Notes: generated from the sequence alone by a model not told the origin. Positions 44,963-53,728 are shown, counted from the first letter of the stretch. The stretch is DNA of 64,000 nt from a bacterium (GCA_024231905.1 JAAEQC010000218.1:248001-312000), one strand, 5' to 3'. Made by a program: numbers and translations.

Positions 44963-44998
44963 CAAAAAAGAACGAGCCAGCCCCCAGGCCAACCCGTT
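44963..44998 (-). terminator. Terminator of tRNA-Pro
   Basis: On the minus strand AACGGGTTGGCC and GGCTGGCTCGTT (44998-44987 and 44982-44971) pair fully if G-U pairs are counted. They are followed by CTTTTTT. It is located 19 bases after the tRNA CCA. Confidence 0.8.
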
Positions 44999-45017
44999 CC
45001 CATTCCGTTATTTATGC

Positions 45018-45094
45018 TGGTCGGGGCGGCCGGATTCGAACCGGCGACCCCCTGCTCCCAAAGCAGGTGCGCTACCGGACTGCGCCACGCCCCG
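45018..45094 (-). tRNA. tRNA-Pro (anticodon TGG)
   Basis: The 77-base gene has an encoded CCA. Acceptor CGGGGCG/CGCCCCG, anticodon loop TTTGGGA and T arm GCCGGTTCGAATCCGGC are intact. Its 3' end is partly duplicated at 42308-42333, which makes it the likely integration site of the adjacent mini-island and the right border of the accessory stretch. Confidence 0.95.
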
Positions 45095-45166
45095 ACCCAA
45101 GCATCATCCGGGCCACATGCCGCCCTCAGCGGCGGCGGAGCGTCAGCCGCCCTTCCCGGCCCAAAA

Positions 45167-45195
45167 TGGTTAACGATTCGATCCTGTCCTGTCAA
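45167..45195 (-). promoter_or_regulatory. Probable promoter of tRNA-Pro
   Basis: The minus strand has consensus TTGACA (45195-45190) with TAACCA at 17 bases (45172-45167), about 75 bases before the tRNA. A second TTGACA lies just upstream. The -10 match is weak. Confidence 0.5.
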
Positions 45196-45272
45196 ACGCC
45201 CGTGTCAAACGGGGTTGGCCGCCGCCAAACATCCGTCGACCCCAGGTGACCGGCCCGCCAGGAACGCAGGCC

Positions 45273-46271
45273 TCAACAGCCGTACGCCCCCCGCACCGAG
45301 ACCAGCAGACGCCTGAGCGCCCGGCCGCGATGGCTGAGGGCATTCTTGGCCTTGGATTCCATCTCAGCCATGGTGCCGTCCTGGCCTCCGGGCCGGAAAA
45401 CCGGATCGTAGCCGAAGCCGCCGTGCCCCCGCTTTTCCCGGGTGATCGACCCCACCACGCGGCCGTGGGCGGTGATCTCCAGGAAGCGGTCCGCGTTCAC
45501 GGCTCGACCGGGAGCCTCCCGGTCCAGTCCCGCCGGCGCCACGTGGGTCACCGGCTTGCCGCGGCGGCGACCGTCGGCCACCCAGATGCGTGGATCCGGC
45601 AGACGCACATGACCCTCCGGGGCCGGCGTCGTGGACCTGCCGCCGGCGATGAGGTCCTCGGCCACCTGGCGTAGCCGCGCCTGGTCGTGGCCCCAGCTCA
45701 CCTCGTCGCCCAGCAGCTGGGTGCGATAGTCCCGCCAGGCCCGCCGCCGGTCCACGAATCCATTCCAGAAGTCCTCTGCCTCTTCCGGGTGCTTCAATTC
45801 CACGGCCCGAGCCCAGGGATTGTGGATCCAGCGTGCCGTGGCCGGACGGGCCACCGGGCCGATCTCCCCCAAGGGTCGCGGGTCGATCCACACGCAGGCG
45901 GTCAGGAAGCGCGCCTGGCGGGAGCCTTCCGGCACGTCGGCCATGAGATCCAGCAGCATTTCGGCGTTGCTGGCGTAGGTGGCGCCGGACCCGGAGAAGC
46001 GGGCGGCGAAGACGTCCGGCAGACCGTTCAGCTCGCGTACCTGCAGGCAGGTGTCGTCGGCCACGGCGATCTCCCCGGTCCAGGCGGCGGTGACCAGGGC
46101 CTTGCGGGTGGCGTTACCCTCGCAGGTGGTGCCGTCCTCGATGACGTCGGGCAGGCCCTCGTAGTCCGCCGCCGGAACCACCTCGAAGGGCAGGTCGGCG
46201 CAGATCTCCTGCAGCTCCCGCACCTTGTCCGGATTGCGGCTGGCCAGGACGATCTTTCGCTGCGGGCTCAC
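45273..46271 (-). CDS. rdgB: RdgB/HAM1-family NTP pyrophosphatase with a large insertion
   Basis: Family enzymes hydrolyse ITP, XTP and dITP to keep them out of nucleic acids. The usual length is about 200 residues; this protein has 332. Conserved parts are [14 protein letters not shown] (7-20), [10 protein letters not shown] (69-78, catalytic aspartates kept), RFSGSGAT (91-98), then [11 protein letters not shown] (282-292) and [11 protein letters not shown] (313-323). About 130 residues (roughly 133-262), rich in Trp, Arg and Pro, are inserted where E. coli RdgB has a short loop. The start GTG overlaps the rph stop (GTGA), giving the classic rph-rdgB coupling. Confidence 0.88.
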   Translation of the reverse strand: MSPQRKIVLASRNPDKVRELQEICADLPFEVVPAADYEGLPDVIEDGTTCEGNATRKALVTAAWTGEIAVADDTCLQVRELNGLPDVFAARFSGSGATYASNAEMLLDLMADVPEGSRQARFLTACVWIDPRPLGEIGPVARPATARWIHNPWARAVELKHPEEAEDFWNGFVDRRRAWRDYRTQLLGDEVSWGHDQARLRQVAEDLIAGGRSTTPAPEGHVRLPDPRIWVADGRRRGKPVTHVAPAGLDREAPGRAVNADRFLEITAHGRVVGSITREKRGHGGFGYDPVFRPGGQDGTMAEMESKAKNALSHRGRALRRLLVSVRGAYGC

Positions 46272-46984
46272 GACTCCGCCTCCAGGACCTTGTGCTGCAA
46301 CTGGCAGATCTTCTCGATGGCCGCGCCCCCCAGGTCGAGCATGGTGTCCAGTTGCTCGCGACTGAAGGGGGTCTGCTCGGCCGTGCCCTGGATCTCGATG
46401 AGCCCGCCGCCCTCGGCCATGATCAGGTTCATGTCCGTCTCGGCGGTGGAGTCCTCCTTGTAGTCCAGGTCCATGAGGACCTCGCCACCCACCACGCCCA
46501 GGCTGATGGCGCCCACCAGGTGGCGCATGGGGTGGCGCTTGAGGCGCAGGCGCCGCAGCGCGTCGTAGAGGGCCACCGCGGCGCCGTTGACGGACGCGCA
46601 GCGAGTGCCGCCGTCGGCGCGGATGACATCGCAATCCAGGGTGATGGTCAGGTCGCCCAGGGCGTACATGTCCGTCACCGCCCTCAGAGAGCGGCCGATG
46701 AGACGCTGGATCTCCATGGTGCGGCCGCCCTGGCCGCCGTTGGCCGCTTCCCGTCGCATGCGCTGGCCCGTGGAGCGGGGCAGCATGCCGTACTCGGCGG
46801 TGATCCAGCCCTGGCCCGAGCCCTTCAGCCAGCGGGGCGTGCCGTTGGCGATGGACGCGGCGCACACCACGTGGGTGTTGCCCATCTCGATGAGCACCGA
46901 ACCCTCGGCGTGGGGCAGATAGTCCCGCACCAGGCGGGTGGGGCGCAGCTGATTGGCGCCTCGGTCTTCCGCACGATCGATCAC
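46268..46984 (-). CDS. rph: RNase PH
   Basis: Phosphorolytic 3'-5' exoribonuclease that trims tRNA 3' ends. The 238-residue protein has the normal length. It has NQLRPTRL near the start and [18 protein letters not shown]. The catalytic and phosphate-binding stretch is [14 protein letters not shown], followed by [31 protein letters not shown] and, near the C-terminus, the [16 protein letters not shown] region. It lies 29 bases after murI and overlaps rdgB. Confidence 0.95.
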   Translation of the reverse strand: MIDRAEDRGANQLRPTRLVRDYLPHAEGSVLIEMGNTHVVCAASIANGTPRWLKGSGQGWITAEYGMLPRSTGQRMRREAANGGQGGRTMEIQRLIGRSLRAVTDMYALGDLTITLDCDVIRADGGTRCASVNGAAVALYDALRRLRLKRHPMRHLVGAISLGVVGGEVLMDLDYKEDSTAETDMNLIMAEGGGLIEIQGTAEQTPFSREQLDTMLDLGGAAIEKICQLQHKVLEAES

Positions 46985-47013
46985 GTCGGTCCTTTCGGCT
47001 GGGGCGGCGCGGC

Positions 47014-47886
47014 TCAGGATCCTGGATCCAGGTCCCGGCCCGTCGCCTCGAGTTCGTCCAGTTCGACGACGCGTACGTCGTCGATCTTGCGCCCGAGGAA
47101 ACGTTCGCCGATCTCGGCGAACTTCCAGGGGATGTCGCTCAACAGGAATTTCATCTCGCCGCTACGGTCGCTGACCGCACGGTCGTCACTGTCTCGTCGT
47201 CGCAGGGAATCCGCAGCCAAACGCGCGGCGGCCGCTTCGGCCAGGGCCTCGGCCGAGTCCACCAGATCCACCTCCGGACCCATGGTCCGGCCCAGGTCCG
47301 CCTTCAGCAGCGGGTAGTGGGTACAGCCGAGGATCAAGGTGTCGATGCCGGCGGCGCGCAGGGGGGCCAGGTACTCTTCCATGGCCAGGTCCGTCAGGGC
47401 GTGGCCCATGAGACCTTCCTCCACCAGGGGCACGAAGAGCGGGCATTCGCGGGCGTGGATGGACCCGGCGTCGAGCACCCGGCCCAGCCCTTCCTGGTAA
47501 CGGCCCGAGCGGATGGTGCCCGAGGTCCCGATGACGCCCACCGGACCGCCGCGGGTGCGGGCCAGGGCCGTGGCCACCCCCGGTTCGATGACCCCCAGCA
47601 CGGGCACGGGCAGCACTTCCGAAAGGTGATCGAGAGCGAAGGCGCTGGCCGTGTTGCAGGCCACCACCACGAGCTTCACGCCCTGGGCCACGAGCAGGCC
47701 GGCGTCCTGGCGGGCGAAGGCCAGCACCGTGCGTTCGCCCTTGGTGCCGTAGGGCACGCGGGCGGTGTCGCCGAAGTAGACCAGGTCCTCGTCGGGCAGG
47801 CGCTCGTGGAGCGCGCGCAGCACGGTCAGGCCGCCCAGACCCGAATCGAACACACCGATGGGCCGGCGCCGCAGATCGTCGTTCAC
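47014..47886 (-). CDS. murI: Glutamate racemase
   Basis: Makes D-glutamate for peptidoglycan. The 290-residue protein shows [18 protein letters not shown] (first catalytic region), [11 protein letters not shown], the first catalytic cysteine in [24 protein letters not shown] and the second cysteine in [11 protein letters not shown]. It starts with GTG immediately after the stop of the GerMN gene, so it is translationally linked to the cell-wall genes upstream. Confidence 0.95.
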   Translation of the reverse strand: MNDDLRRRPIGVFDSGLGGLTVLRALHERLPDEDLVYFGDTARVPYGTKGERTVLAFARQDAGLLVAQGVKLVVVACNTASAFALDHLSEVLPVPVLGVIEPGVATALARTRGGPVGVIGTSGTIRSGRYQEGLGRVLDAGSIHARECPLFVPLVEEGLMGHALTDLAMEEYLAPLRAAGIDTLILGCTHYPLLKADLGRTMGPEVDLVDSAEALAEAAAARLAADSLRRRDSDDRAVSDRSGEMKFLLSDIPWKFAEIGERFLGRKIDDVRVVELDELEATGRDLDPGS

Positions 47887-48555
47887 CTACAACCACCTCC
47901 GCGGATCGAAGGGTCGGTTCAGACCCAGGTGGCCGGCCAAAGTCTCCACCTGGCCGCCCTCCACGAGGATGACGCACGAACGGGTGCGCGGGAAGTTGAG
48001 GGCCACCGTGCGCAGGATGGCCGTGAGGGTCGCCGTCTCGGCGGTGCTGCCGCCCGGATGTCCGGTGACGATCTCCTGGCTGAAGTCCAGCACCGCCGAG
48101 CGGTCCTGGGGATCGACGAAGGCGCCCAGGGGACGCGTGCCGCCGGGCAGGGGATTGACCGCTCCACTGACCCGCGGGCCGGCGCAGAGCAGGGACATGA
48201 CCTGCAGGAGATCCTCGCCGGGTCGGTCGCGGCTAGGGATCTGCCGTTGCTCGGTGACGTAGCCGCTGGCGTCCCATTCGGGGAACACGAGGGTCACGGC
48301 CCGGTCGCCGGCGGGCTCGAGGACGGCCTGCTCCGGATCGTCCGCCAGTTCGAAGCCCGGCGTCACCGGCGCCACGTCGCCCCCCTGCCAATACCACCAG
48401 CCCATCGCCACCAGGGCCAGCAGCAGGACCAGGGCCACCAGGCCGAGATTGGCCCGCCGCTTGGGGGCCTGCCTGACGGGTCGGCGCCGGGTGGTCGGAC
48501 GGCGGCGCTTTTCCTGCTCGTCCGTCGGTCGCTGCGGCTCACGCGGGGCGTTCAA
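47887..48555 (-). CDS. GerMN-domain membrane-anchored protein
   Basis: The 222-residue protein has a basic Arg/Pro-rich cytoplasmic start, one membrane helix (LGLVALVLLLALVAMGWWYW, about 36-55), and an extracytoplasmic GerMN domain. The domain contains VTLVFPEW, LLQVMSLLCAGP, AFVDPQDRSAVLDFSQEIV and ETATLTAILRTVALNFP. GerMN occurs in sporulation and lipoprotein LpqB-type proteins; in non-sporulating bacteria it often sits beside amidase and murI, as here. It starts with TTG in a TTGA overlap with the amidase stop, a rare but well-placed start. Confidence 0.8.
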   Translation of the reverse strand: MNAPREPQRPTDEQEKRRRPTTRRRPVRQAPKRRANLGLVALVLLLALVAMGWWYWQGGDVAPVTPGFELADDPEQAVLEPAGDRAVTLVFPEWDASGYVTEQRQIPSRDRPGEDLLQVMSLLCAGPRVSGAVNPLPGGTRPLGAFVDPQDRSAVLDFSQEIVTGHPGGSTAETATLTAILRTVALNFPRTRSCVILVEGGQVETLAGHLGLNRPFDPRRWL

Positions 48556-50180
48556 TACCCACCGTCCTGGTCGTCGGAGTCGTCGAACCCCGGATCGTCC
48601 ACCACGGGCAGGTCCCCGGCCGGGGCCAGGGAGTCACGGTAGTTCAGCAGGGCGCGTCCGATGGCCGCGGCCAGGCGGCGCTGGTAGTCGCTCTCACCCA
48701 GGCGCCGTTCCTCCTGGGGATGACTGAGGAAGCCCAGTTCGATAAGGGCCGCCGGCATGTAGGCCCCCACGAGTACGCGGAAACCCGCTTGCCGGACACC
48801 CCGGTCGGGCAGGCCCAGGTCGGCCGAAACGTCGGTCTGGATGATCTCCGCCAGGCGGCTGCTGCTGGCGATGAACCGGTTCTGGACCAGTTCCCACACG
48901 ATGAACTCCACGTCCTCGGGTTCGCCGTGGGCCGCGTTCTCGGTGGCCTCGACGCTCTTGGCCCAGTCCGAGCGGGCCGGGGACAGGAAGTAGGTTTCCA
49001 GGCCGCGGGCGCCCTCGTTGAACCAGCTGTTGCAGTGGAGGGAAAGGAAGAGGTCGCCGTCGGCGCGGTTGGCCACCTCGGCCCGGTCGGCCAGCTCCAC
49101 GTGCTCGTCCCGTTCGCGGGTGAGGACCACTTCCAGGTCGCTCTCCCGGCGCAGGAAGCGACGCAGTTCCCGGGCCACGTCCAGGTTCACGTCCTTTTCC
49201 AGGATGCCCAGGCGACCGACGGCTCCCACGTCGTGGCCGCCGTGGCCCGGGTCGATGACCACGGTCCGTAGGCGCATCTCGTGGGTCACGTCCCGCGGTC
49301 CTTCGTCGATGTTGACGCGGGCCTCGCCCCGGGGTACGGGCGAGGGCAGGCTCGACACCTGCTCCTCCTCCAGCACGATGACGATCTCGCGACCCTCGTC
49401 GGCGGCGTAGGAGCGGTAGCGGCTCACCAGGTCGTCCACCCGCAGGGTGACCACCGCGTCGTCCCGCTGCTGGCGGCTGCGGGCCGACAGCAACAGGCCG
49501 CGGCGGCGAGCCTGGGCCACTCCCCCGGTGTTCACCTCGCCGCCATAGATCTTCAGTTCGACGATGCCCGGGCGCGGGCTGTGGACGCGGTAGCCCAGGG
49601 GGTCGCGGCAGCTCACGTGGACGGCAGTGGCCCGGCCCAACACCTCGGTCCACAGGCGCAGCACCGTGTATTCGGCCACGCCCAGGCGCAGGCGGCTCGT
49701 CTCCGGATCCCAGGCGATGCGATCGCCCAGAGCCGGTCCGATCACGTCCAGCAGCATGGTCAGGGGCAGCCACACCTCGCCGCCGTGGTCCAGGACCGGC
49801 ACCGGCAACAACACGTGGCCGTCCGGAGCCTGGACGAGTCGGCTGTCGGCGGTCACGCGGAAGGTCGCCTCGCCCACCTTCAGGTCCAGCTGGCGCAGGG
49901 CGCCGTTCCAGTACCGACCGCCGTTGAAAAGGGCTGCCACGGCGGCCGAGCGCAGGTACACCTCGCGGGACCCGGACAGCAGTTCCCGGCCGGGCAGGAC
50001 GCGGGTTTCGCCGGTGGCCACGAAGTGGGCCGTCAGCGTCACCTCGGGTCCCGAGGGATCGGGCTGGAAGAAGGGAATGGGCGCCCCGTCCTGGGCACCG
50101 GCGGCCCCGGCCGCGCCCAGCAACGCAGCCACCAGGAGCAGCCGCACCGTCGTCCGTCCGGTTTGCAGTGACGATCTCAT
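48552..50180 (-). CDS. N-acetylmuramoyl-L-alanine amidase (AMIN plus Amidase_3)
   Basis: Periplasmic zinc amidase that removes stem peptides from murein during cell separation. The 542-residue protein has a signal peptide (LLLVAALLGAAGAAGAQ) and a copper-amine-oxidase-N-like/AMIN region (to about residue 290). The catalytic domain shows VVIDPGHGGHD, GILEKDVNLDVA, LFLSLHCNSW and ALIELGFLSHP, which hold the zinc ligands and catalytic glutamate. Its start overlaps the smpB stop by four bases. It belongs to a leftward operon smpB-amidase-gerMN-murI-rph-rdgB. Confidence 0.92.
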   Translation of the reverse strand: MRSSLQTGRTTVRLLLVAALLGAAGAAGAQDGAPIPFFQPDPSGPEVTLTAHFVATGETRVLPGRELLSGSREVYLRSAAVAALFNGGRYWNGALRQLDLKVGEATFRVTADSRLVQAPDGHVLLPVPVLDHGGEVWLPLTMLLDVIGPALGDRIAWDPETSRLRLGVAEYTVLRLWTEVLGRATAVHVSCRDPLGYRVHSPRPGIVELKIYGGEVNTGGVAQARRRGLLLSARSRQQRDDAVVTLRVDDLVSRYRSYAADEGREIVIVLEEEQVSSLPSPVPRGEARVNIDEGPRDVTHEMRLRTVVIDPGHGGHDVGAVGRLGILEKDVNLDVARELRRFLRRESDLEVVLTRERDEHVELADRAEVANRADGDLFLSLHCNSWFNEGARGLETYFLSPARSDWAKSVEATENAAHGEPEDVEFIVWELVQNRFIASSSRLAEIIQTDVSADLGLPDRGVRQAGFRVLVGAYMPAALIELGFLSHPQEERRLGESDYQRRLAAAIGRALLNYRDSLAPAGDLPVVDDPGFDDSDDQDGGY

Positions 50181-50647
50181 CGGCGGCCCACCTCCCGGGC
50201 GATGCGACGTTCGACGTCCCGCTTGGCCTTGTCGTCGCGCTTGTCGTGCAACTTCTTCCCGCGACCCAATCCCAACTCGACCTTGATGAGGCCCCGCTTG
50301 AAGTAAAGGGACAAGGGCACCAGGGTCAGTCCCTGCTCCTCGATCCGCGGCAGGAGCTTGCGGATCTCGCGCCGGTTCAGCAGCAGCTTGCGGCGGCGGA
50401 AAGGCTCGTGGTTCTCCCGGTTGCCCTGCTCGTAGGGACCGATGTGCATCTTGCAGAGCCAGGCCTCGCCCCGGCGGATCTCGCCGTAGGAGTCGCCCAG
50501 GTTCACCCGGCCCTCGCGCAGAGCCTTCACCTCGGTGCCCACCAGGACGATACCGGCCTCCCAGGTATCCTGGATGTGGTACTCGTGGCGGGCACGCCGG
50601 TTCTTGGCGATGAACTTGCGGCCGCTGTCGTCCTTCTTGCGCGTCAT
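50177..50647 (-). CDS. smpB: SsrA-binding protein SmpB
   Basis: Binds tmRNA and delivers it to stalled ribosomes (trans-translation). The 156-residue protein shows KFIAKNRRARHEYHIQDTWEAGIVLVGTEVKALREG, SYGEIRRGEAWLCKMHI, and the basic C-terminal tail GKKLHDKRDDKAKRDVERRIARE. ATG 50647 follows AGGAG. It is the first gene of the operon. No tmRNA gene is visible within the window. Confidence 0.95.
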   Translation of the reverse strand: MTRKKDDSGRKFIAKNRRARHEYHIQDTWEAGIVLVGTEVKALREGRVNLGDSYGEIRRGEAWLCKMHIGPYEQGNRENHEPFRRRKLLLNRREIRKLLPRIEEQGLTLVPLSLYFKRGLIKVELGLGRGKKLHDKRDDKAKRDVERRIAREVGRR

Positions 50648-50791
50648 TTCGCTCCTGTTTCCGGTCGCGGCCGCCGCTGCGGACAGACCGTGAATATACC
50701 TCCCGCAGCCCCCGGTGCAAACGCCGGAATCACCGCCGTGATCCGGACCCCGACAGGCGGCGGTACGGTCCACAAAAACACACCGGGCCGG

Positions 50792-50820
50792 TTGACAGGT
50801 TCCGGACCAGCGACTAGATT
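50792..50820 (+). promoter_or_regulatory. Promoter of tRNA-Leu
   Basis: Consensus TTGACA (50792-50797), an exact 17-base spacer and TAGATT (50815-50820) lie 45 bases before the tRNA. Confidence 0.7.
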
Positions 50821-50865
50821 GGTCGCCTTCGCGCAACGCCACGGCGCCGCGCGATGCATGGTGCG

Positions 50866-50953
50866 GCCCAGGTGGCGGAATTGGTAGACGCGCTACGTTC
50901 AGGTCGTAGTGGGGCTAGTCCCCGTGGGAGTTCGAGTCTCCCCCTGGGCACCA
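50866..50953 (+). tRNA. tRNA-Leu (anticodon CAG)
   Basis: The 88-base class II tRNA has an encoded CCA. Acceptor GCCCAGG/CCTGGGC, D arm GGCGGAATTGGTAGACGC, anticodon loop TTCAGGT and a long variable arm (TGGGGCTAGTCCCCG) are typical of tRNA-Leu. Confidence 0.95.
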
Positions 50954-50986
50954 TCGATTCGCGAAGAACGCGACAGACGAGAAGCG

Positions 50987-51016
50987 GCCCTCCGGTAACG
51001 GGGGGCTTTCTTGTTT
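50987..51016 (+). terminator. Terminator of tRNA-Leu
   Basis: GCCCTCCG (50987-50994) pairs with CGGGGGGC (50999-51006) with one G-U, around a GTAA loop, and is followed by TTTCTTGTTTT. Confidence 0.75.
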
Positions 51017-51211
51017 TAAGGCCCCGGCCCCCGTTTTTGTATGGCCCCGGACCCCGATGCCCGCCTGCCCGGCACGTTTTCTGCAATTCCCGCCCCGGCG
51101 AGCGGATCCCCGGATCCGCACCATGGCCAGATATCCTATAACGGTCGTCCGGACAAAGGGTTGCACGATCAAGCCCATTCGCGGCGTCCGTCAGTGGAAG
51201 GCGAAGTCCCC

Positions 51212-52507
51212 ATGCGCTGGCTCGATATCAACCTGCCGGAGCCCGGAATCCACCCGTCCCTGGACGCCGCCGTGGCGGATGTGCGGGCCCTTTACGCGAC
51301 CCTGCCGGACGTCCAGCAGCGCGACGGGCTCGACGCCGTGACCGTGACGAGCATCATGGACGAGATCGGTTGCCGGCTCTTTCTGGCGGTGCAGGAGATA
51401 GCGCCCAAGGCCTTCACGCCCGATCGCCAGGCAGCCGAGGAACTCCCGGCCATCGGCGCCGCAGCCCACGACGATCTGGTGGGGTTTCACCTGGTGGTGC
51501 CGAAAGTCTGGCACGACCTGCCCTGGAACTGGCTCCACAATTCGCTCCGTTTCCTCCAGGAGGAGCACCCGGTGGCCTGGTCCGACCACAGCGCCCGTCT
51601 GCCCAAGGCCGGCCGGCCCTGGATGGAGCGACTGAACGGATCCCGCTACGTGCTGGACGACGACGGCAATCCCTCGGCCCGGGCGGCCCTGGCGCGACTG
51701 CGCGCCGACGGGGTCGGACGGCCGGAGGTCCTCTTCGTGGCCGGCCATTCGGAAGAGGTCATCCGCAGCCTCATCTTCCGGGAAGCCGAGGCCATCTCCA
51801 TGGCCTTCGACGACGCCCCCCTGGGCGCGGACCTGGCCCGGCTGGAGATCCCCGCCCACGCCTTGACTCCCGCCCGCCTGCGGGCCCAGGCCCTGGGCTA
51901 CCAGGCCCTCCACTACGCGGGACCCACCAGCCAGCCGCCCGCCGTGGCCGATGCCGGCGACGACGCCTGGCTGGAAAACCTGCTCATCGACGCCCTGACC
52001 GGCGGCGACGCCGAGGTCGACGGCGCCATCGGCCTGGAAACCGCCCCAGTGGGCGTGGACCAGATCACCGCCATGCTGGACGAGATCGCCGAACGGGCCG
52101 AGCGCCCGGATTCGCGCCGGCCGCGTCACGCCTTCGGCAGCGCACCGACCACCCGGGATACGTCCTGGTTGCTGGACGACGGCCCCTTGGCCCCGGAGGA
52201 ATTCGGCCGCGGCATGGGGCTGCCGCCCCTGGTCTTCTCCAACAGCCACTGTGCCCTGAGCGAACTGGGCGCGCGCTTCCACCAGGCCGGCGCTTCGACG
52301 GTGGTGGGACCGGTGGCCCCGGTCTTCAGCCGTCCGGCCCGCCACTTCGCGGGACACTTCTACCAGGCCCTGGGCGCGGGCTGGTGCGCCGGCGCCGCCG
52401 TGTGGAGCGCCACGCGAGCCCTGCGGGACGACCTGGGCACCGAGCATCCGGGCTGGTTGAGTTTCGGTCTGCAGGGGTACGGATCGTTGTCGCTGCAGTA
52501 TCTCTAG
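51212..52507 (+). CDS. CHAT-like (caspase-fold) domain protein, possibly catalytically dead
   Basis: This 431-residue soluble protein has an N-terminal region of about 165 residues that I do not recognise. The C-terminal part has the order of a CHAT domain: VLFVAGHSEEVIRSLIFREAEAIS, LRAQALGYQALHYAGPTS, then SWLLDDGPLAPEEFGRGM, PPLVFSNSHCALSELGARFHQAGASTVVG and a last helix WCAGAAVWSATRALRDDL. In active CHAT proteases the first motif ends in a histidine (HxxGH), but here it is Pro. The Asn-Ala-Cys of the second motif is Asn-Ser-His-Cys, one residue shifted. The start ATG at 51212 is chosen for protein-like sequence. It is a single gene after tRNA-Leu. Confidence 0.55.
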   Translation: MRWLDINLPEPGIHPSLDAAVADVRALYATLPDVQQRDGLDAVTVTSIMDEIGCRLFLAVQEIAPKAFTPDRQAAEELPAIGAAAHDDLVGFHLVVPKVWHDLPWNWLHNSLRFLQEEHPVAWSDHSARLPKAGRPWMERLNGSRYVLDDDGNPSARAALARLRADGVGRPEVLFVAGHSEEVIRSLIFREAEAISMAFDDAPLGADLARLEIPAHALTPARLRAQALGYQALHYAGPTSQPPAVADAGDDAWLENLLIDALTGGDAEVDGAIGLETAPVGVDQITAMLDEIAERAERPDSRRPRHAFGSAPTTRDTSWLLDDGPLAPEEFGRGMGLPPLVFSNSHCALSELGARFHQAGASTVVGPVAPVFSRPARHFAGHFYQALGAGWCAGAAVWSATRALRDDLGTEHPGWLSFGLQGYGSLSLQYL

Positions 52508-52532
52508 TCTTGCCCGGCCCGCGGGCGCGGTC

Positions 52533-53339
52533 CTAGACGCCGCCGCCCAGTAGCCCGAGCAACTCGTCGTGGATGTGGCCGTTGCTGACGACCAGATCCG
52601 TGTCGCCGGGGCACCAGGGCGTACCGTTCAGTCCACTCACCCGGCCCCCCGCCTCCTCCACCAGCAACCAGCCGGCCGCCACGTCGTGCACCGGGACCGG
52701 CACCTGCGAGCCAGCCACGAGAGCGTCGAAGGCTCCGGCCGCCACCCAGGCCATCTCCAGGGCCACGGCCCCCACCTTCCGCACCTTCAGGCTCTCCTGG
52801 ATCAGTGCGTGCAGCAGCTGCGGGTCGCTGCCCACCCGGCCGCGCTTGCGGATCTGGAGGCTGACCACCGCCTCGGCCAGGGGCGCACGGTCGCTCACGG
52901 ACAGGGTCTCGCCGTTGCGCCGGGCGCCGCCGCCCCGCAGGGCCGTGTAGCGGTCGCCGGTTACCGGTTCGGCGATGCAGGCGGCCACGGGCCGGCCACC
53001 CTCCAGGCAGGCGATACTGGTGCAGAAGCCCGGCAGACCCAGGGCGAAGTTGAGGGTGCCGTCGATGGGATCCAGTTGCCACACCCGGCCAGCCGGCACC
53101 TGCCCCTCCAACGTCTCCTCGCCGCCGAATTCCTCGCCGATCACGGTATCGTCGGGAAAGGCGGCCCCGATGCGCTCGCGCAGCAGCAACTCGATGCGCT
53201 GGTCCGCCTCGGTGACGACCTCGCGTCCCCGCTTGAAACGCAGGGCGCCGGTCCGGCGGTGCAGTTGCAGGGCCAGGTCGGACGCCTCGCCGACCCAGCC
53301 GGTCATCAGCCGTTCCAGTCCACGGTCGGCAGCACTCAT
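52533..53339 (-). CDS. suhB: Inositol monophosphatase-family phosphatase
   Basis: Mg-dependent sugar/inositol phosphatase. The 268-residue protein shows VTEADQRIE, GEEFGGEE (first metal site), WQLDPIDGTLNF (second and third metal ligands) and PVHDVAAGWLLVEEAGG near the C-terminus. In the family the last motif usually reads WDxAAG; here the Trp is His. Its substrate could be inositol-1-phosphate, a nucleotide phosphate or a sugar phosphate. Its start overlaps the stop of the LpdD-like gene (ATGA), so the two are coupled. Confidence 0.85.
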   Translation of the reverse strand: MSAADRGLERLMTGWVGEASDLALQLHRRTGALRFKRGREVVTEADQRIELLLRERIGAAFPDDTVIGEEFGGEETLEGQVPAGRVWQLDPIDGTLNFALGLPGFCTSIACLEGGRPVAACIAEPVTGDRYTALRGGGARRNGETLSVSDRAPLAEAVVSLQIRKRGRVGSDPQLLHALIQESLKVRKVGAVALEMAWVAAGAFDALVAGSQVPVPVHDVAAGWLLVEEAGGRVSGLNGTPWCPGDTDLVVSNGHIHDELLGLLGGGV

Positions 53340-53728
53340 CCTCTTCCCTTTCCCGTCAGGGCCGCCACCAGTTCGGTGACGCCCGCTTCCACGTTGGCAA
53401 CCATGGCGGCGATCTCCTCCGGCATGGCGTCGTCTTGATGGATGCCCGCCACCACGGCGCAGGAGCACCCGGCGGCGGTCGCCACCCGGGTCGCGGCCTC
53501 TTCCGCCAGGGGGCCTTCCTTGTGGATACCCAAGGTCAACGCCCGAACGGTTTCGCCGTCCGCCGCGGCCACAGCCCCCACGTGGGTCCCGCCGCCGCCG
53601 ACCAGCAGGACCAGGTCCCGGCCCTGCGGGAGCAGTTCCAGCCGAACCGCCGTGCGTCCCCGGCCCATCTCCACGGGCCCCGGCAGGCGACCTTGCCACA
53701 CGGATTCCAACGATCTTCCTGCAGCCAT
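53336..53728 (-). CDS. LpdD-like (prenylated-flavin chaperone family) small protein
   Basis: The 130-residue protein has the pattern of the LpdD-like domain: LVLLVGGGGTHVGAVAAAD, LGIHKEGPLAEEAATRVATAAGC and VVAGIHQDDAMPEEIAAMVANVE. Family members accompany UbiD-type gallate decarboxylases, where they are thought to handle prenylated FMN, but no UbiD or UbiX gene is visible here. The ATG at 53728 is the most likely start. It is coupled to the inositol-phosphatase gene by a four-base overlap, a pairing I cannot explain from known pathways. Confidence 0.6.
   Translation of the reverse strand: MAAGRSLESVWQGRLPGPVEMGRGRTAVRLELLPQGRDLVLLVGGGGTHVGAVAAADGETVRALTLGIHKEGPLAEEAATRVATAAGCSCAVVAGIHQDDAMPEEIAAMVANVEAGVTELVAALTGKGRG

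Noticed and set aside
44779-45195. A minus-strand open frame overlapping tRNA-Pro
   Set aside because: It reads through the tRNA gene, its promoter and its terminator, and has no protein-like pattern.
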